Source: an uncultured Ruminococcus sp.
GTDB taxonomy: Bacteria; Bacillota; Clostridia; Oscillospirales; Ruminococcaceae
NCBI GenBank assembly: GCA_947624255.1
Contig: CANQJO010000002.1
Coordinates: forward strand, 124,001 to 188,000
DNA: 64,000 nt
Direction: 5' to 3'
Shown here: positions 33,561-42,678 of the stretch, one piece after another
How the letters are laid out: every line of letters starts with the position of its first letter
Numbering within the stretch: position 1 is the stretch's first letter
Made by a program: the position numbers and the translations under genes
Notes under the pieces: model-generated
Told to the model about the DNA's origin: nothing
The model's input: the letters and a program-made list of their open reading frames with translations, nothing else
Databases searched by the model: none

Positions 33561-34747
33561 ATGATCTTCCTTTTTATGATAAATATGGGATTCTCCGACT
33601 GCATAAGCCTGTGTGAGCCTTTCTGCTGCATTTTCGTCACAGCGATCTGCATTATATCCGGCTCCCGGCCAAGCTCACGGAAAACATCATCGCACAGCAT
33701 GAGCGTTTCAAGAGATACCGCTGTTACCACTGCTCTGACATTGGGATTTTTTTCTTCGGCAGCCCTGAGTATCTCACGAAGTTTTCCTCCCGAACCGCCT
33801 GCAAAAATACAATCCGGCGCAGGGAGTGACTGAACTGCCTCCACAGCATCGCCGCCGATGATATCAATATTATCACATCCGAATCTGATACGGTTTTTAT
33901 TTGTGAGCTCCAAAGCCTCCGCAGCTTTATCAACTGCAAATACTTTACCGTCCTCGCACTGCATCGCCATTTCAACAGAGACAGAACCCGTTCCGCAGCC
34001 GATATCCCAGCAGATATCATTACGCCGGATATCAAGTCCCGATAGAGCTGCCGCCCGTATGACGGATTTCGTCATGGGTATATTTCCACGGATAAATTCA
34101 TCATCACTGATACCGTATCTCCGGCGGTTTTCAAAGCAGGGATTTTCCGTAATGACAGCACACAGCCCGCTGATATCGCAGTCCGTGAGCTCCTCGGCTG
34201 TTCCGCTTATTATGCGTTCTTCCGGATAAGAGAGCGATCCTCCGATATGAACTGTTATATCGTTCATTCCGTAATCGCAAAGGCGGCGGCAAAGCATTCC
34301 GGGAGTGATGTCGCCTCCCATGAGGAAAAAAACCATTCTGTGAGCCCTGACCTTTCGGACAATGCAGCTCTCTCTTCCGTGAAGACTTACAAGGTGAAGC
34401 TCCTCCCACGGGATATTCAGTTTTGAGCAGAGATAAACAGGTGTGGAAATTCCGCATATTACCTCTGTTTCAAGATCTTTCAGCAACGGCAGAAGACTCT
34501 TTGCACCGCTGAAAAAACCGCAGTCACCGGACATCAGCACGGCCGCAGTTTCATAATTGACGGTGTGCAGGAAATCAGCGATCTCACGGCTTCTGTACTC
34601 TGCGATGGTGGTTTTTCCAAGGCTTGCGAACGGCTTCAATGTACGCTCTGAGCCGATAAGCACATCGGCAGATCTTATGACTGACAGTGCATGGCAGGTG
34701 AGCGTATTTTCTCCGTCCATTCCGATGCCCACAATATAGACTTTCAT
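33557..34747 (-). CDS. cbiET: Cobalt-precorrin-7 methyltransferase / precorrin-6Y decarboxylase fusion
   Basis: 396 residues joining CbiE and CbiT. Residues 1-200 are a tetrapyrrole methylase domain (VYIVGIGMDGENTLTCHA, LMSGDCGFFSGAKSLL, HGRESC). Residues 205-396 are a class I SAM methyltransferase (CWDIGCGTGSVSVEMAMQ, FAGGSGGKLREILRAA). Together they methylate C5 and C15 and decarboxylate the C12 acetate. The same fusion is called CobL in aerobic pathways. Confidence 0.93.
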   Translation of the reverse strand: MKVYIVGIGMDGENTLTCHALSVIRSADVLIGSERTLKPFASLGKTTIAEYRSREIADFLHTVNYETAAVLMSGDCGFFSGAKSLLPLLKDLETEVICGISTPVYLCSKLNIPWEELHLVSLHGRESCIVRKVRAHRMVFFLMGGDITPGMLCRRLCDYGMNDITVHIGGSLSYPEERIISGTAEELTDCDISGLCAVITENPCFENRRRYGISDDEFIRGNIPMTKSVIRAAALSGLDIRRNDICWDIGCGTGSVSVEMAMQCEDGKVFAVDKAAEALELTNKNRIRFGCDNIDIIGGDAVEAVQSLPAPDCIFAGGSGGKLREILRAAEEKNPNVRAVVTAVSLETLMLCDDVFRELGREPDIMQIAVTKMQQKGSHRLMQSENPIFIIKRKII

Positions 34748-35499
34748 ATTTGCTCCCTTTTTTTACGCATGATAATTTCCTCCGCCTCCGCAAGAGTTAT
34801 TCCGCTTTCCTCCGGACGTTTTACTGTTATGAGATCAATACCGCATATTCTGACAGCCTCTGCTTTTTCGGGATAACCTCCGGCTGCTCCGCTCTCTTTG
34901 GTCACAAGTATCTCTGCGCCGCTTTTTTTTATGTGGGAGATATTCTGCATGACGGTAAACGGTCCTTTTTCAGCGATGAGGTGTTCCTCACGGTATCCCT
35001 GACTTATAAAGCTGCTGCGTATTTCTTCGGTCGGAAGAGCTCTCACCCATATCCTTTCCCTGTAATTTTTTACAGCCGTCAGGGAATCAAGCTCTTTGCT
35101 GCCAAGAGTGCTGAGGATCACTGAATCATTTCTGTTCAGAAGTTCAATAAGCTCATTCATGCTGCTGACGATCTCTCCCTCGTGAATGCAGGAGTCTCTG
35201 ATTATCCTGTAGCAGGACGCATTTGCTTTTTGGCAGGCATTGCGGATATTCCTGCTTGCCTCCACAGCATACGGATGAGTTGCATCTATCACCGTCTCAT
35301 AGCCTGAGATGCCGATCTTTTCCGCCATTTCATCTGCATTTAGTTTTCCTACAGATATTTTTATGATCTCACTTACAGGCAGGAGCTGCGCAGCATAGTC
35401 TGTAGTTACACATATCTCAGCCTGTATTTCATGCAGCAGACAATATTCAGCCATGAGCCGTCCTTCGGTAGTTCCGCCGAATATGAGTATCCTATACAT
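34744..35499 (-). CDS. cbiJ: Cobalt-precorrin-6A reductase
   Basis: 251 residues. N-terminal dinucleotide-binding ILIFGGTTEGRLMAEYC, VIDATHPYAVEASRNI, ILSTLGSKEL and LVTKESGAAGGYPEKAEA fit CbiJ/CobK. It reduces the C18-C19 double bond with NAD(P)H. Overlaps cbiH by eight bases and cbiET by four. Confidence 0.93.
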   Translation of the reverse strand: MYRILIFGGTTEGRLMAEYCLLHEIQAEICVTTDYAAQLLPVSEIIKISVGKLNADEMAEKIGISGYETVIDATHPYAVEASRNIRNACQKANASCYRIIRDSCIHEGEIVSSMNELIELLNRNDSVILSTLGSKELDSLTAVKNYRERIWVRALPTEEIRSSFISQGYREEHLIAEKGPFTVMQNISHIKKSGAEILVTKESGAAGGYPEKAEAVRICGIDLITVKRPEESGITLAEAEEIIMRKKREQI

Positions 35500-36214
35500 T
35501 GCGGTATCCTCTCGGAGTTACCATTTTTCCCCTGATGAGTTTTGTATCAGAGTTTCCGATAAAAATTGTGGTGAACATATCTGCATTAAGATCACGAAGC
35601 TCCGAAAGAGTGAGTACACCGCTCTGCTGACCGTCTCTGCCGATATTGCGTACATATCCGCACACTGTTTCGGGAGATATGATCTCAAGAAGTATATCAC
35701 ACGCTTTTTTCAGATGACCGCTCCTGCTTTTCGATCCGGGATTGTACAAGACTATCACAAGATCTGCTTCCGCAGCATATCGAAGACGCTTTAATATCTT
35801 TTCCATTGGAGTCAGCAGATCGGAAAGACTTATCACTGCGAAATCACTTGTCAGGGGCGAGCCGAGGAGTGCTCCTCCGCTGAATGCAGCCGTTACACCG
35901 GGAACGATCTCTATATCTGCCTGTGGATATTTATCTCCTATCTGAAACGCAAGTCCTGCCATACCGTAAAGCTCACTGTCGCCGCTGCATATCAGTGAGA
36001 CAGTTTTCTCCATAGAGAGTTGAAGAGCAAGTTCAACACGGTCGATCTCCTGACGCATTCCTGTCGAAATGTATTCCTTATCCGGAAAAAAATCTTTTAT
36101 AATATCAACATAGACGGTATATCCGACAATTATCGAGCTTCTTTTTATTGCGGCTTCCGCTTGTAAAGTAACAGCCTCTCTGCTGCCGCAGCCTGTTCCC
36201 ACAACATAAAGCAT
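35492..36214 (-). CDS. cbiH: Cobalt-precorrin-3 C17-methyltransferase
   Basis: 240 residues, single tetrapyrrole methylase domain: LYVVGTGCGSREAVTLQA, ICSGDSELYGMAGLAFQ, VPGVTAAFSGGALLGSPLTSDFAVISLSDLLTP in shorter pieces, and VILYNPGSKSRSGHL. It methylates C17 and contracts the ring. The start shares a base with the cbiG stop codon. Confidence 0.94.
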   Translation of the reverse strand: MLYVVGTGCGSREAVTLQAEAAIKRSSIIVGYTVYVDIIKDFFPDKEYISTGMRQEIDRVELALQLSMEKTVSLICSGDSELYGMAGLAFQIGDKYPQADIEIVPGVTAAFSGGALLGSPLTSDFAVISLSDLLTPMEKILKRLRYAAEADLVIVLYNPGSKSRSGHLKKACDILLEIISPETVCGYVRNIGRDGQQSGVLTLSELRDLNADMFTTIFIGNSDTKLIRGKMVTPRGYRNV

Positions 36215-37251
36215 TACAGTATCTTCCTTTCAAGATCCGGAGTTATACATTTTTCCGCAGCGGCAACGGTAACTCCGTCAGATGCTTTTTTTCTCATAAC
36301 GAGATGACCTCCGCTGCAAAGTACTGCGCTTCTTTCACAGACATTATCCGCACCAACTGTTTTTCTGACGAAATCCGAGGAGGAGAAATCACCGCTGACG
36401 CTCATAAGCTCCCGAGCCGTATATGCTATCAGCGGAATGTTGTATTTATGGCAAAATTCAAGCAATCCCCGCTCATTTTTTTTCAGATCGATAGTTGACA
36501 CTGCGCAGACTCTTTCGATGGAGATATCTGCTTCCGAGAGACTTTTCAAAACATGAGAGCCGATCGCCTGTCCGGAAACTCCGCTTTTGCAGCCTATACC
36601 TATAACGATGTTTTTCGGAATGAGCCTGAGCGTCACCTCAAAGGGACTTTTTATATTCTCAGCGCCAATGATAATTCCTGTCCGACAGTTATTATTCTCC
36701 GAAATGCACGCCGGAATATTTTTGCAGGGATAACTGCTTATCAGACCTGTATTTTCACCGTCAAGAATTGCCGAGGCGATTTTTTTTGCCGCAGTCAGAT
36801 CTTCAATTATCAGATCATTCGCCGCCGCAAAGCTGTCAGGCGAAAAAAGTCCGGCAGAGTCGGTAGCCGTTGTAATTATCGCCTCTGCATCAATAATTTC
36901 GGCGATGATCTCAGAAAGGCGGTTAGCTCCTCCGAGATGTCCCGAAAGCAGCGGTATAACGTGATCTCCCCGATCATCAATGACCAAAACAGCAGGGTCG
37001 TCAGCTTTATTCCTGATATACGGTGCAATGGCACGCACAGCTATCCCACAGGCGCAGATAAAGACAAGTCCGTCAGACCGGCTGAAAATCTCATGTACAA
37101 GGATGCTGATATTCCGAAACTCCGCTGCATTATCATCGCTGTGTCCGGCAAAACAGAAACGCCGGATCGTATGCTGCACTGAAAGCTGTTCTGATATTTT
37201 CTGAGAGAGCTTTCTGCCCCTTTCCGTGACGGATATTACCGCTATCCTCAT
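36214..37251 (-). CDS. cbiG: Cobalt-precorrin-5A hydrolase
   Basis: 345 residues. It opens the delta-lactone and releases acetaldehyde, a step specific to the anaerobic pathway. Typical parts are IAVISVTERGRKLSQKI, FICACGIAVRAIAPYI, VIDDRGDHVIPLLSGHLGGAN and the C-terminal VIGIGCKSGVSGQAIGSHV. Overlaps cbiF by four bases. Confidence 0.94.
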   Translation of the reverse strand: MRIAVISVTERGRKLSQKISEQLSVQHTIRRFCFAGHSDDNAAEFRNISILVHEIFSRSDGLVFICACGIAVRAIAPYIRNKADDPAVLVIDDRGDHVIPLLSGHLGGANRLSEIIAEIIDAEAIITTATDSAGLFSPDSFAAANDLIIEDLTAAKKIASAILDGENTGLISSYPCKNIPACISENNNCRTGIIIGAENIKSPFEVTLRLIPKNIVIGIGCKSGVSGQAIGSHVLKSLSEADISIERVCAVSTIDLKKNERGLLEFCHKYNIPLIAYTARELMSVSGDFSSSDFVRKTVGADNVCERSAVLCSGGHLVMRKKASDGVTVAAAEKCITPDLERKIL

Positions 37252-38006
37252 GTAAGATCAGCCTTTCTGAACCCCGTTTCAAATGCCTTGTCATAAAGTT
37301 TTGAGAGTGCATATTTATCGCCGAGAAATCCTCCCACGGTTATAAGAGCCGTTTTATTTATTCCGTTTGATGATGCTGTCTCTGCAAGAGTTGCCACCGT
37401 ACAGCGAAATATTTTCTCATCGTCCCATGTTGCTTTGTAAACGATCGCAGCAGGTGTATCGGGAGAATATCCTCCGCTGAGAAGACGTTCTGAAAGCTCC
37501 TTTGTCATACCTGCGCTGAGAAAAATTATCATTGTTGCGCCATGAGCAGCAAGGCTTTCTACGGATTCTTTTTCGGGAACTGCCGTTCTGCCCGCCATTC
37601 GTGTTATTATCACCGTTTGAGAGACTTCCGGAAGTGTATATTCTGCTTTCAGTGACGCCGCCGCTCCGCAAAAGGAGCTGACTCCGGGACAGACATTGAA
37701 GCTGATGCCGAGCTCGGAAAGCCTGTCCATCTGTTCACGTATTGCGCCATACAGAGAGGGATCTCCGGTATGGAGGCGGACTATTCTTTTTCCGGCTTTG
37801 TCAGCATCTGCCATAACAGCTATGATCTCTTCGAGAGTCATGACAGCGCTGTTATATATCTCACATTCGGGAGATGCGTATTCAAGAAGCTCGGGATTGA
37901 CGAGTGAGCCTGCATATATTATCACATCAGCCGATTTTATCAGCCGTAGTCCTCTGAGCGTTATAAGATCGGCAGCACCGCAGCCTGCACCGACAAAATC
38001 AACCAT
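37248..38006 (-). CDS. cbiF: Cobalt-precorrin-4 C11-methyltransferase
   Basis: 252 residues. VDFVGAGCGAADLITLRG, IYAGSLVNPELL, RLHTGDPSLYGAIREQ, VCPGVSSFCGAAASLKAEYTLP and the C-terminal TALITVGGFLG mark it as CbiF/CobM. The ATG at 38006 with GGAGG before it is preferred to 38030. It overlaps the end of cbiD by eight bases. Confidence 0.95.
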   Translation of the reverse strand: MVDFVGAGCGAADLITLRGLRLIKSADVIIYAGSLVNPELLEYASPECEIYNSAVMTLEEIIAVMADADKAGKRIVRLHTGDPSLYGAIREQMDRLSELGISFNVCPGVSSFCGAAASLKAEYTLPEVSQTVIITRMAGRTAVPEKESVESLAAHGATMIIFLSAGMTKELSERLLSGGYSPDTPAAIVYKATWDDEKIFRCTVATLAETASSNGINKTALITVGGFLGDKYALSKLYDKAFETGFRKADLT

Positions 38007-39138
38007 TTTCTTCCTCCGAAATTTTATCAATTATTCCATCGGCAGACTTAGTTTTAACAATAACTCCCTGTTTAGGAGAAAAAGCAAGTGCCCCGATGTC
38101 TGCATTGCCCTTCACCTTTGCTTTGAGATACAGCTCCATACGGTCGGAAAGTACCTCCAGCGTTTTTTCAAGTGCTCCGGGATCACGCAGGATATCGAGA
38201 GCTGCATCGACTGTTGCACAGGCTGTGAGTTTATTCAGCGTATGGATATCGGCTCCGCCTGCAATAGCGCAAAATGCAAGGATCTCCATGCGTCCGTCCG
38301 CACATGAGGAATGTGTGTTCATAATGCCAGCACCGAGCTTTACAAGCTTTCCCAAATGACCTATGATAAGAATTCTCCTGAAACCGAGCTCAATGCCCGC
38401 ATCAATAGCTTCACCGATAAAATTGCTGCATTTTACGGCTGCATCTGACAGTGCGGGAAATCGCTCTCCGACAAAATTTTCACTGTAATTGCCGATCGTT
38501 AAAAGGAGGTTTTCCTTTCCCCGGGCACGTCTCATTCTTGCCTCAGTCCTGACGGTTTCGATTATGGCAGATGTGCTCATCGGCTCGACAATACCGCTTG
38601 TGCCGATTATTGAGATACCTCCGACGATGCCCATACGAGGATTGTACGTTTTTTCTGCAATTTTTTTCCCCTCCGGAACGGATATGACTACCCTCAGTCC
38701 TCCGGTATATCCGGAGTTTTTCACAGCTTTCATAACGGCATCGGTTATCATTTTTCTCGGAACGGAATTTATCGCCGCATCGCCTACAGGCCGGTCAAGT
38801 CCGGGCTTAGTGACAATGCCTACTCCCTCACCGCCGGAGATCTCCACGCCGTATTCGGATAAATAAACGTCAGCGCAAACACTTATTCCGTTTGTGATAT
38901 CCGGATCATCGCCGCTGTCCTTCAAGACCTTGCAGGAGGCATGGTCACTGCCGATAAAGGGGTCTTCCGTATCAAGATCGAGTATGACTCCCTTTGGAGT
39001 AATTATTTCCGCACATCTGACTATTTTTCCGGTAAGGAGCATTTCAGCCGCTGCTCCGGCTGCTGCCGCAGCACATGATCCCGTAGTATAACCGCATCTG
39101 AGACGCTGCCCGTTGACAAAAATATATTTTTCAAACAT
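37999..39138 (-). CDS. cbiD: Cobalt-precorrin-5B C1-methyltransferase
   Basis: 379 residues. LRCGYTTGSCAAAAAGAAAEML near the N terminus, DPDITNGISVCADVYL, GEGVGIVTKPGLDRPVGDAAINSVPR in pieces, SGIVEPMSTSAIIETVRTE and ILIIGHLGKLVKLGAGIMNTHS are the CbiD signatures. SAM-dependent, anaerobic pathway only. The ATG at 39138 follows AGAGGAG. Confidence 0.95.
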   Translation of the reverse strand: MFEKYIFVNGQRLRCGYTTGSCAAAAAGAAAEMLLTGKIVRCAEIITPKGVILDLDTEDPFIGSDHASCKVLKDSGDDPDITNGISVCADVYLSEYGVEISGGEGVGIVTKPGLDRPVGDAAINSVPRKMITDAVMKAVKNSGYTGGLRVVISVPEGKKIAEKTYNPRMGIVGGISIIGTSGIVEPMSTSAIIETVRTEARMRRARGKENLLLTIGNYSENFVGERFPALSDAAVKCSNFIGEAIDAGIELGFRRILIIGHLGKLVKLGAGIMNTHSSCADGRMEILAFCAIAGGADIHTLNKLTACATVDAALDILRDPGALEKTLEVLSDRMELYLKAKVKGNADIGALAFSPKQGVIVKTKSADGIIDKISEEENG

Positions 39139-39152
39139 TGGCGCTCCTCTCA

Positions 39153-39830
39153 TTATCGAACGATAAATACGGTGAAATATCCGAATTTGCCGGAATGACC
39201 GGATATCTCCGGAAACAGTTTCTCATTTTCAAGACCGCAATTTTCAACAGCAGATGTTCTGCCGGTCAGACCGGTCCTGTCAAGTATTTCAAGAAGCTCT
39301 GCGAAGCGGCTGCCGGTTTTCATTATCACCTTAGTGCCGCCGGAGCATAACCGCTTTTCAAAGTCTCTGCAAGCAAAGGGAATTATCTCAAGAGATCCAT
39401 CACTCCTTACAAGATCACGCCCCAAAGCAGCAGAGGCTGCACAAAAGCTTGTAACTCCCGGACAGAGCACCGTCTCAAAGCCTTTTTCGGCAACTTTTTC
39501 ACAAATATAGGAAAAAGTGGAAAACACGGATATATCCCCCGAACAGAGCATTGCGGCATCAGCGATGGCAAGCTCACGGCAGATCACCGCCGCTGCATTA
39601 TCATAATTTTCGTCAAGCAGCTTTTTATCAGCAGACATGGGAAAATCAATGGGAATTATTTTTTTGCCGCTGATATCAACAGCTTTTTCAGCTATTGAAA
39701 GGGCGAGTGTTTTCTCACCGCCTGTTCTTGGAATAAAAAGCACCGTGCATTTTTTTATGATCTTCACAGCCTTGACAGTCATAAGCTCAGGATCTCCCGG
39801 ACCTGTGCTTACTCCGTAAAATACACCCAT
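39153..39830 (-). CDS. cbiL: Cobalt-precorrin-2 C20-methyltransferase
   Basis: 225 residues. FYGVSTGPGDPELMTVKAVKII, FPMSADKKLLDENYDNAA, MLCSGDISVFSTFSYICE and VLCPGVTSFCAASAALGRDL fit CbiL/CobI. This is the first corrin-ring step in the operon. Its ATG (39830) shares a base with the ksgA stop, with GGAGG eight bases upstream; ATG 39836 is too close to that site. Confidence 0.94.
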   Translation of the reverse strand: MGVFYGVSTGPGDPELMTVKAVKIIKKCTVLFIPRTGGEKTLALSIAEKAVDISGKKIIPIDFPMSADKKLLDENYDNAAAVICRELAIADAAMLCSGDISVFSTFSYICEKVAEKGFETVLCPGVTSFCAASAALGRDLVRSDGSLEIIPFACRDFEKRLCSGGTKVIMKTGSRFAELLEILDRTGLTGRTSAVENCGLENEKLFPEISGHSGKFGYFTVFIVR

Positions 39831-40693
39831 CAGCATAACCTCCGCAGCTCATCGGAAAGTTTCAGAAGTGTCTCCATATCAAACTGCTCGAATCTTGAAT
39901 TTAGCGAAAGTCCGGTGTTTTCAAGTGCTGTGAAGATCGTCTCTTTTGCAGCTCCCATAACTGATGAGAGTGCATTGGCGGCAGTTTTTCTTCTCTGAGA
40001 AAAACCGCTTTTCACCATTCTGAAAAAGAATTTTTCCTTTTCGGCATCTTCGATCAATGGGCGTGAATGAGGAGTTATCCTTATAACGGCGGAGTCTACG
40101 TTCGGCGACGGCATGAAGCACTCTCTTGAAACATCGAACAGCTTTTCGGCTTTTCCGTAATAATTCACGGCAACGGTTATTGCTCCCGAATCACGTGAGC
40201 CCACATCCGCACAAAGTCTTTCGGCAGCCTCACGCTGTACCATAACGGTGATCGACTCCACCGGCAGACGGCTTTCAAGCAGGAGCATTATCACAGGGGA
40301 GGTTATATAATACGGGAGATTTGCACAGACAGCAGTTCTCATTCCGGGAAATTCGCTGCGGATAATTTCAGATATATCACATTTCATAATGTCATCATTG
40401 ATTATTTTTACATTGCTGAAATCAGAAAGCGTTTCATCAAGTATTGGCAGAAGACGTTTGTCGATCTCTACAGCAGTGACCTTATCGGCACGCCGGGCAA
40501 GCTCAGCCGTAAGCACGCCTATTCCCGTTCCTACTTCAAGAATGCCGAACCCTTTTCCGGCATTTCCCAGCTCTGCGATTTTAGGACATATAGTCGGATC
40601 TGTTATAAAATTCTGCCCGAGACCTTTTGAAAAACTGAAACCGTGACGTGCGAGAAGGCTGCGTATTTCCGCAATATTTGTAAGCTCAGTCAT
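39830..40693 (-). CDS. rsmA: 16S rRNA dimethyladenosine transferase
   Basis: 287 residues (ksgA). It dimethylates two adjacent adenines near the 3' end of 16S rRNA. Visible are FSFSKGLGQNFITD, ILEVGTGIGVLTAELARR, the NLPYYIT catalytic motif and FSQRRKTAANALSS. The ATG at 40693 overlaps the upstream gene's TGA (ATGA); 40705 is possible. Directly coupled to cbiL, which makes it part of the B12 transcription unit. Confidence 0.95.
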   Translation of the reverse strand: MTELTNIAEIRSLLARHGFSFSKGLGQNFITDPTICPKIAELGNAGKGFGILEVGTGIGVLTAELARRADKVTAVEIDKRLLPILDETLSDFSNVKIINDDIMKCDISEIIRSEFPGMRTAVCANLPYYITSPVIMLLLESRLPVESITVMVQREAAERLCADVGSRDSGAITVAVNYYGKAEKLFDVSRECFMPSPNVDSAVIRITPHSRPLIEDAEKEKFFFRMVKSGFSQRRKTAANALSSVMGAAKETIFTALENTGLSLNSRFEQFDMETLLKLSDELRRLC

Positions 40694-40953
40694 ACCTTGT
40701 GACATTCCTTTTCCCGAAATTCCGTCTGCTTTGCATCGTTGAGCTTATCCATGCTGTTCACAAGATAATCGGCAGAGCGGTATGCGTGCTGAAAATCGGT
40801 ATCCTTGAAATAAAATTTCAGATCTACAAATTCGCCGTCAATGATAATATCCATCTGACGTATCTGCCGTCCGGGGAATTTTTTTCCGGCATATTCAATA
40901 TATCCGTTGATCTCGTGAGTATCCATTTCACCGTTGATAACATTTACCTTCAT
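40690..40953 (-). CDS. Unrecognised small protein
   Basis: 87 residues, soluble, alternating beta and charged segments (INGEMDTHEINGYIEYAG, MDIIIDGEFVDLKFYF) and a helical Lys/Glu-rich end. No family recognised. An AGGAGG site precedes the ATG; its stop overlaps ksgA. It is the first gene after the candidate promoter of the B12 unit. Confidence 0.65.
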   Translation of the reverse strand: MKVNVINGEMDTHEINGYIEYAGKKFPGRQIRQMDIIIDGEFVDLKFYFKDTDFQHAYRSADYLVNSMDKLNDAKQTEFREKECHKV

Positions 40954-40967
40954 ATTTTCCTCCTATC

Positions 40968-40994
40968 ATTCTATCACACATAAATTTCCTGCAA
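40968..40994 (-). promoter_or_regulatory. Candidate promoter of the ksgA-B12 operon
   Basis: On the minus strand TTGCAG (40989-40994), 15 bases and TAGAAT (40968-40973) with TGA before it giving an extended -10. The spacing is short but the extended -10 compensates. No cobalamin riboswitch is visible between this and the first gene. Confidence 0.4.
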
Positions 40995-41040
40995 GTTTTG
41001 CCTTTTGCGGCATTCTCCTTTTCAGATATGTATGCTGATT

Positions 41041-42678
41041 TCATTCTGAAAACTGTGCATGATCTTCGCAAAGATCGTCGGGTTTCAGAGCGAAATTAGT
41101 ATTGGCTGTTATCATTTCCGCACATTTAATACCGTCAACAGCAGCAGAGATTATCCCTCCGGCATAGCCTGCGCCCTCTCCGCACGGAAATAGTCCCTTT
41201 ACCGAAATCGACTGCATATCCTCGCCCCGGCATATCCTCACCGGAGAGCTGCTCCGGCTCTCAACGCCCGTAAGAACAGCAGAGTCACTGTCAAATCCCG
41301 GTATTTTTTTCCCCATTTCTCTGATACCGCTTTTAACGGCATCGCAGACAAAATCAGGAAGATACGTCTCCGGTCTTGCAGGTCTTATTCCCGGACTGTA
41401 TGTAGGAAGTATATCCTCCGGCATCACAGGCTCTCTTTCATTGAGAAGATCTCCCACAGTGATAACAGGCGCACTGTAATCAGCTCCGCCGGCGATAAAA
41501 GCCTTGTGTTCGATATCACGCTGAAAAAAAACTCCGGCAAGAGGATCGCTGCTGCCAAGATCGTCAGGCTCTACATTAACAAGGAGCGCACTGTTGGAGT
41601 TTTTTCCGTCACGTGCAAAGCAGCTCATTCCGTTCACGGCGATGCCCTCCTTTTCGGAGGCTGCCGCTATGACATATCCTCCCGGACACATACAGAATGT
41701 ATAGAGAGTTCTTCCGCCGGGAAGATGTACGGCGAGCTTGTAATCAGCCGCTTTCAGAGCAGGATGATCGGCAAAATCGCCGTACATGGCTCTGTCGATC
41801 TGCCGTCTGTCATGCTCGATGCGCATACCCACCGCAAAACTCTTCTGTGCAAGCATTATATTCTCCTGTTTAAGCAGGCGGAACACATCTCTTGCACTGT
41901 GACCGGCAGCAAGTATCACATTGTGTGTATCTATGCTGTGAATACCGTCACTATCGCTGTATGATACAGAATCAATACAGCCGCTGTCTGTTGTGAAGCC
42001 GCAGAATTTTGCACCAAATCTGACATCGCCTCCAAGAGCGATGACCCGCTCCCGCAGTTTTTTTACCGCATGGCGCAATCTGTCTGTACCGATATGCGGT
42101 TTTGCAAGATAGAGTATTTCTTCCGGAGCGCCAAATTCCACAAGTCTTTCAAGGATCCATTCAATACGCTTGTCTTTTATTCCGGTGGTGAGCTTGCCGT
42201 CGGAAAAAGTCCCTGCTCCGCCCTCGCCGAACTGAACATTGCATTCCGTATCGAGCTTACGATTTTTACGAAATTCCTCAACTGCGGCGCATCTGGAATC
42301 CACATCTTTTCCACGCTCAAGAACGATAGGACGTGTTCCCGACTCTGCCAGTACAAGAGCCGCAAACATTCCTGCCGGACCGAATCCGACTATTACGGGA
42401 CGTTCGGTAATGCCGCTGACTTTTGGGATAATATAATGGAATTTTTCGGCAGGAACTGCATTTTTCAGCCTTTTAAGAAGCATTTTTTCTCCCTTTGCCC
42501 GAATATCCAGAGATATGATAAAATGCACATCTGCCTTTTTGCGGGCATCAACAGATTTTTTATGCAGTTTCACGCTTTTCAATGATGCTCTGTCAATGCC
42601 GAGCTTTTTTGTGCATAACTCATCAAGCCGGGAAAAATCAAAATCAAGCGGAACTCTTATTCCGGAAACTCTTATCAT
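41041..42678 (-). CDS. FAD-dependent oxidoreductase (COG2509 type)
   Basis: 545 residues. An N-terminal small domain of about 95 residues precedes the FAD-binding VIVGFGPAGMFAALVLAESG; then CNVQFGEGGAGTFSDGKLTTG, a segment with FCMCPGGYVIAAASEKEGIAVNGMS in pieces, and a C-terminal FPCGEGAGYAGGIISAAVDGIKCAE. This matches uncharacterised FAD-dependent dehydrogenases common in Clostridia. The ATG at 42678 has AAAGGAG; it overlaps the next gene by four bases. Confidence 0.88.
   Translation of the reverse strand: MIRVSGIRVPLDFDFSRLDELCTKKLGIDRASLKSVKLHKKSVDARKKADVHFIISLDIRAKGEKMLLKRLKNAVPAEKFHYIIPKVSGITERPVIVGFGPAGMFAALVLAESGTRPIVLERGKDVDSRCAAVEEFRKNRKLDTECNVQFGEGGAGTFSDGKLTTGIKDKRIEWILERLVEFGAPEEILYLAKPHIGTDRLRHAVKKLRERVIALGGDVRFGAKFCGFTTDSGCIDSVSYSDSDGIHSIDTHNVILAAGHSARDVFRLLKQENIMLAQKSFAVGMRIEHDRRQIDRAMYGDFADHPALKAADYKLAVHLPGGRTLYTFCMCPGGYVIAAASEKEGIAVNGMSCFARDGKNSNSALLVNVEPDDLGSSDPLAGVFFQRDIEHKAFIAGGADYSAPVITVGDLLNEREPVMPEDILPTYSPGIRPARPETYLPDFVCDAVKSGIREMGKKIPGFDSDSAVLTGVESRSSSPVRICRGEDMQSISVKGLFPCGEGAGYAGGIISAAVDGIKCAEMITANTNFALKPDDLCEDHAQFSE

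Noticed and set aside
40954-41040. Search for a cobalamin riboswitch before the B12 operon
   Set aside because: Only a promoter-like sequence and a ribosome site fit in this gap; no B12-box-like motif or long structured leader was seen.
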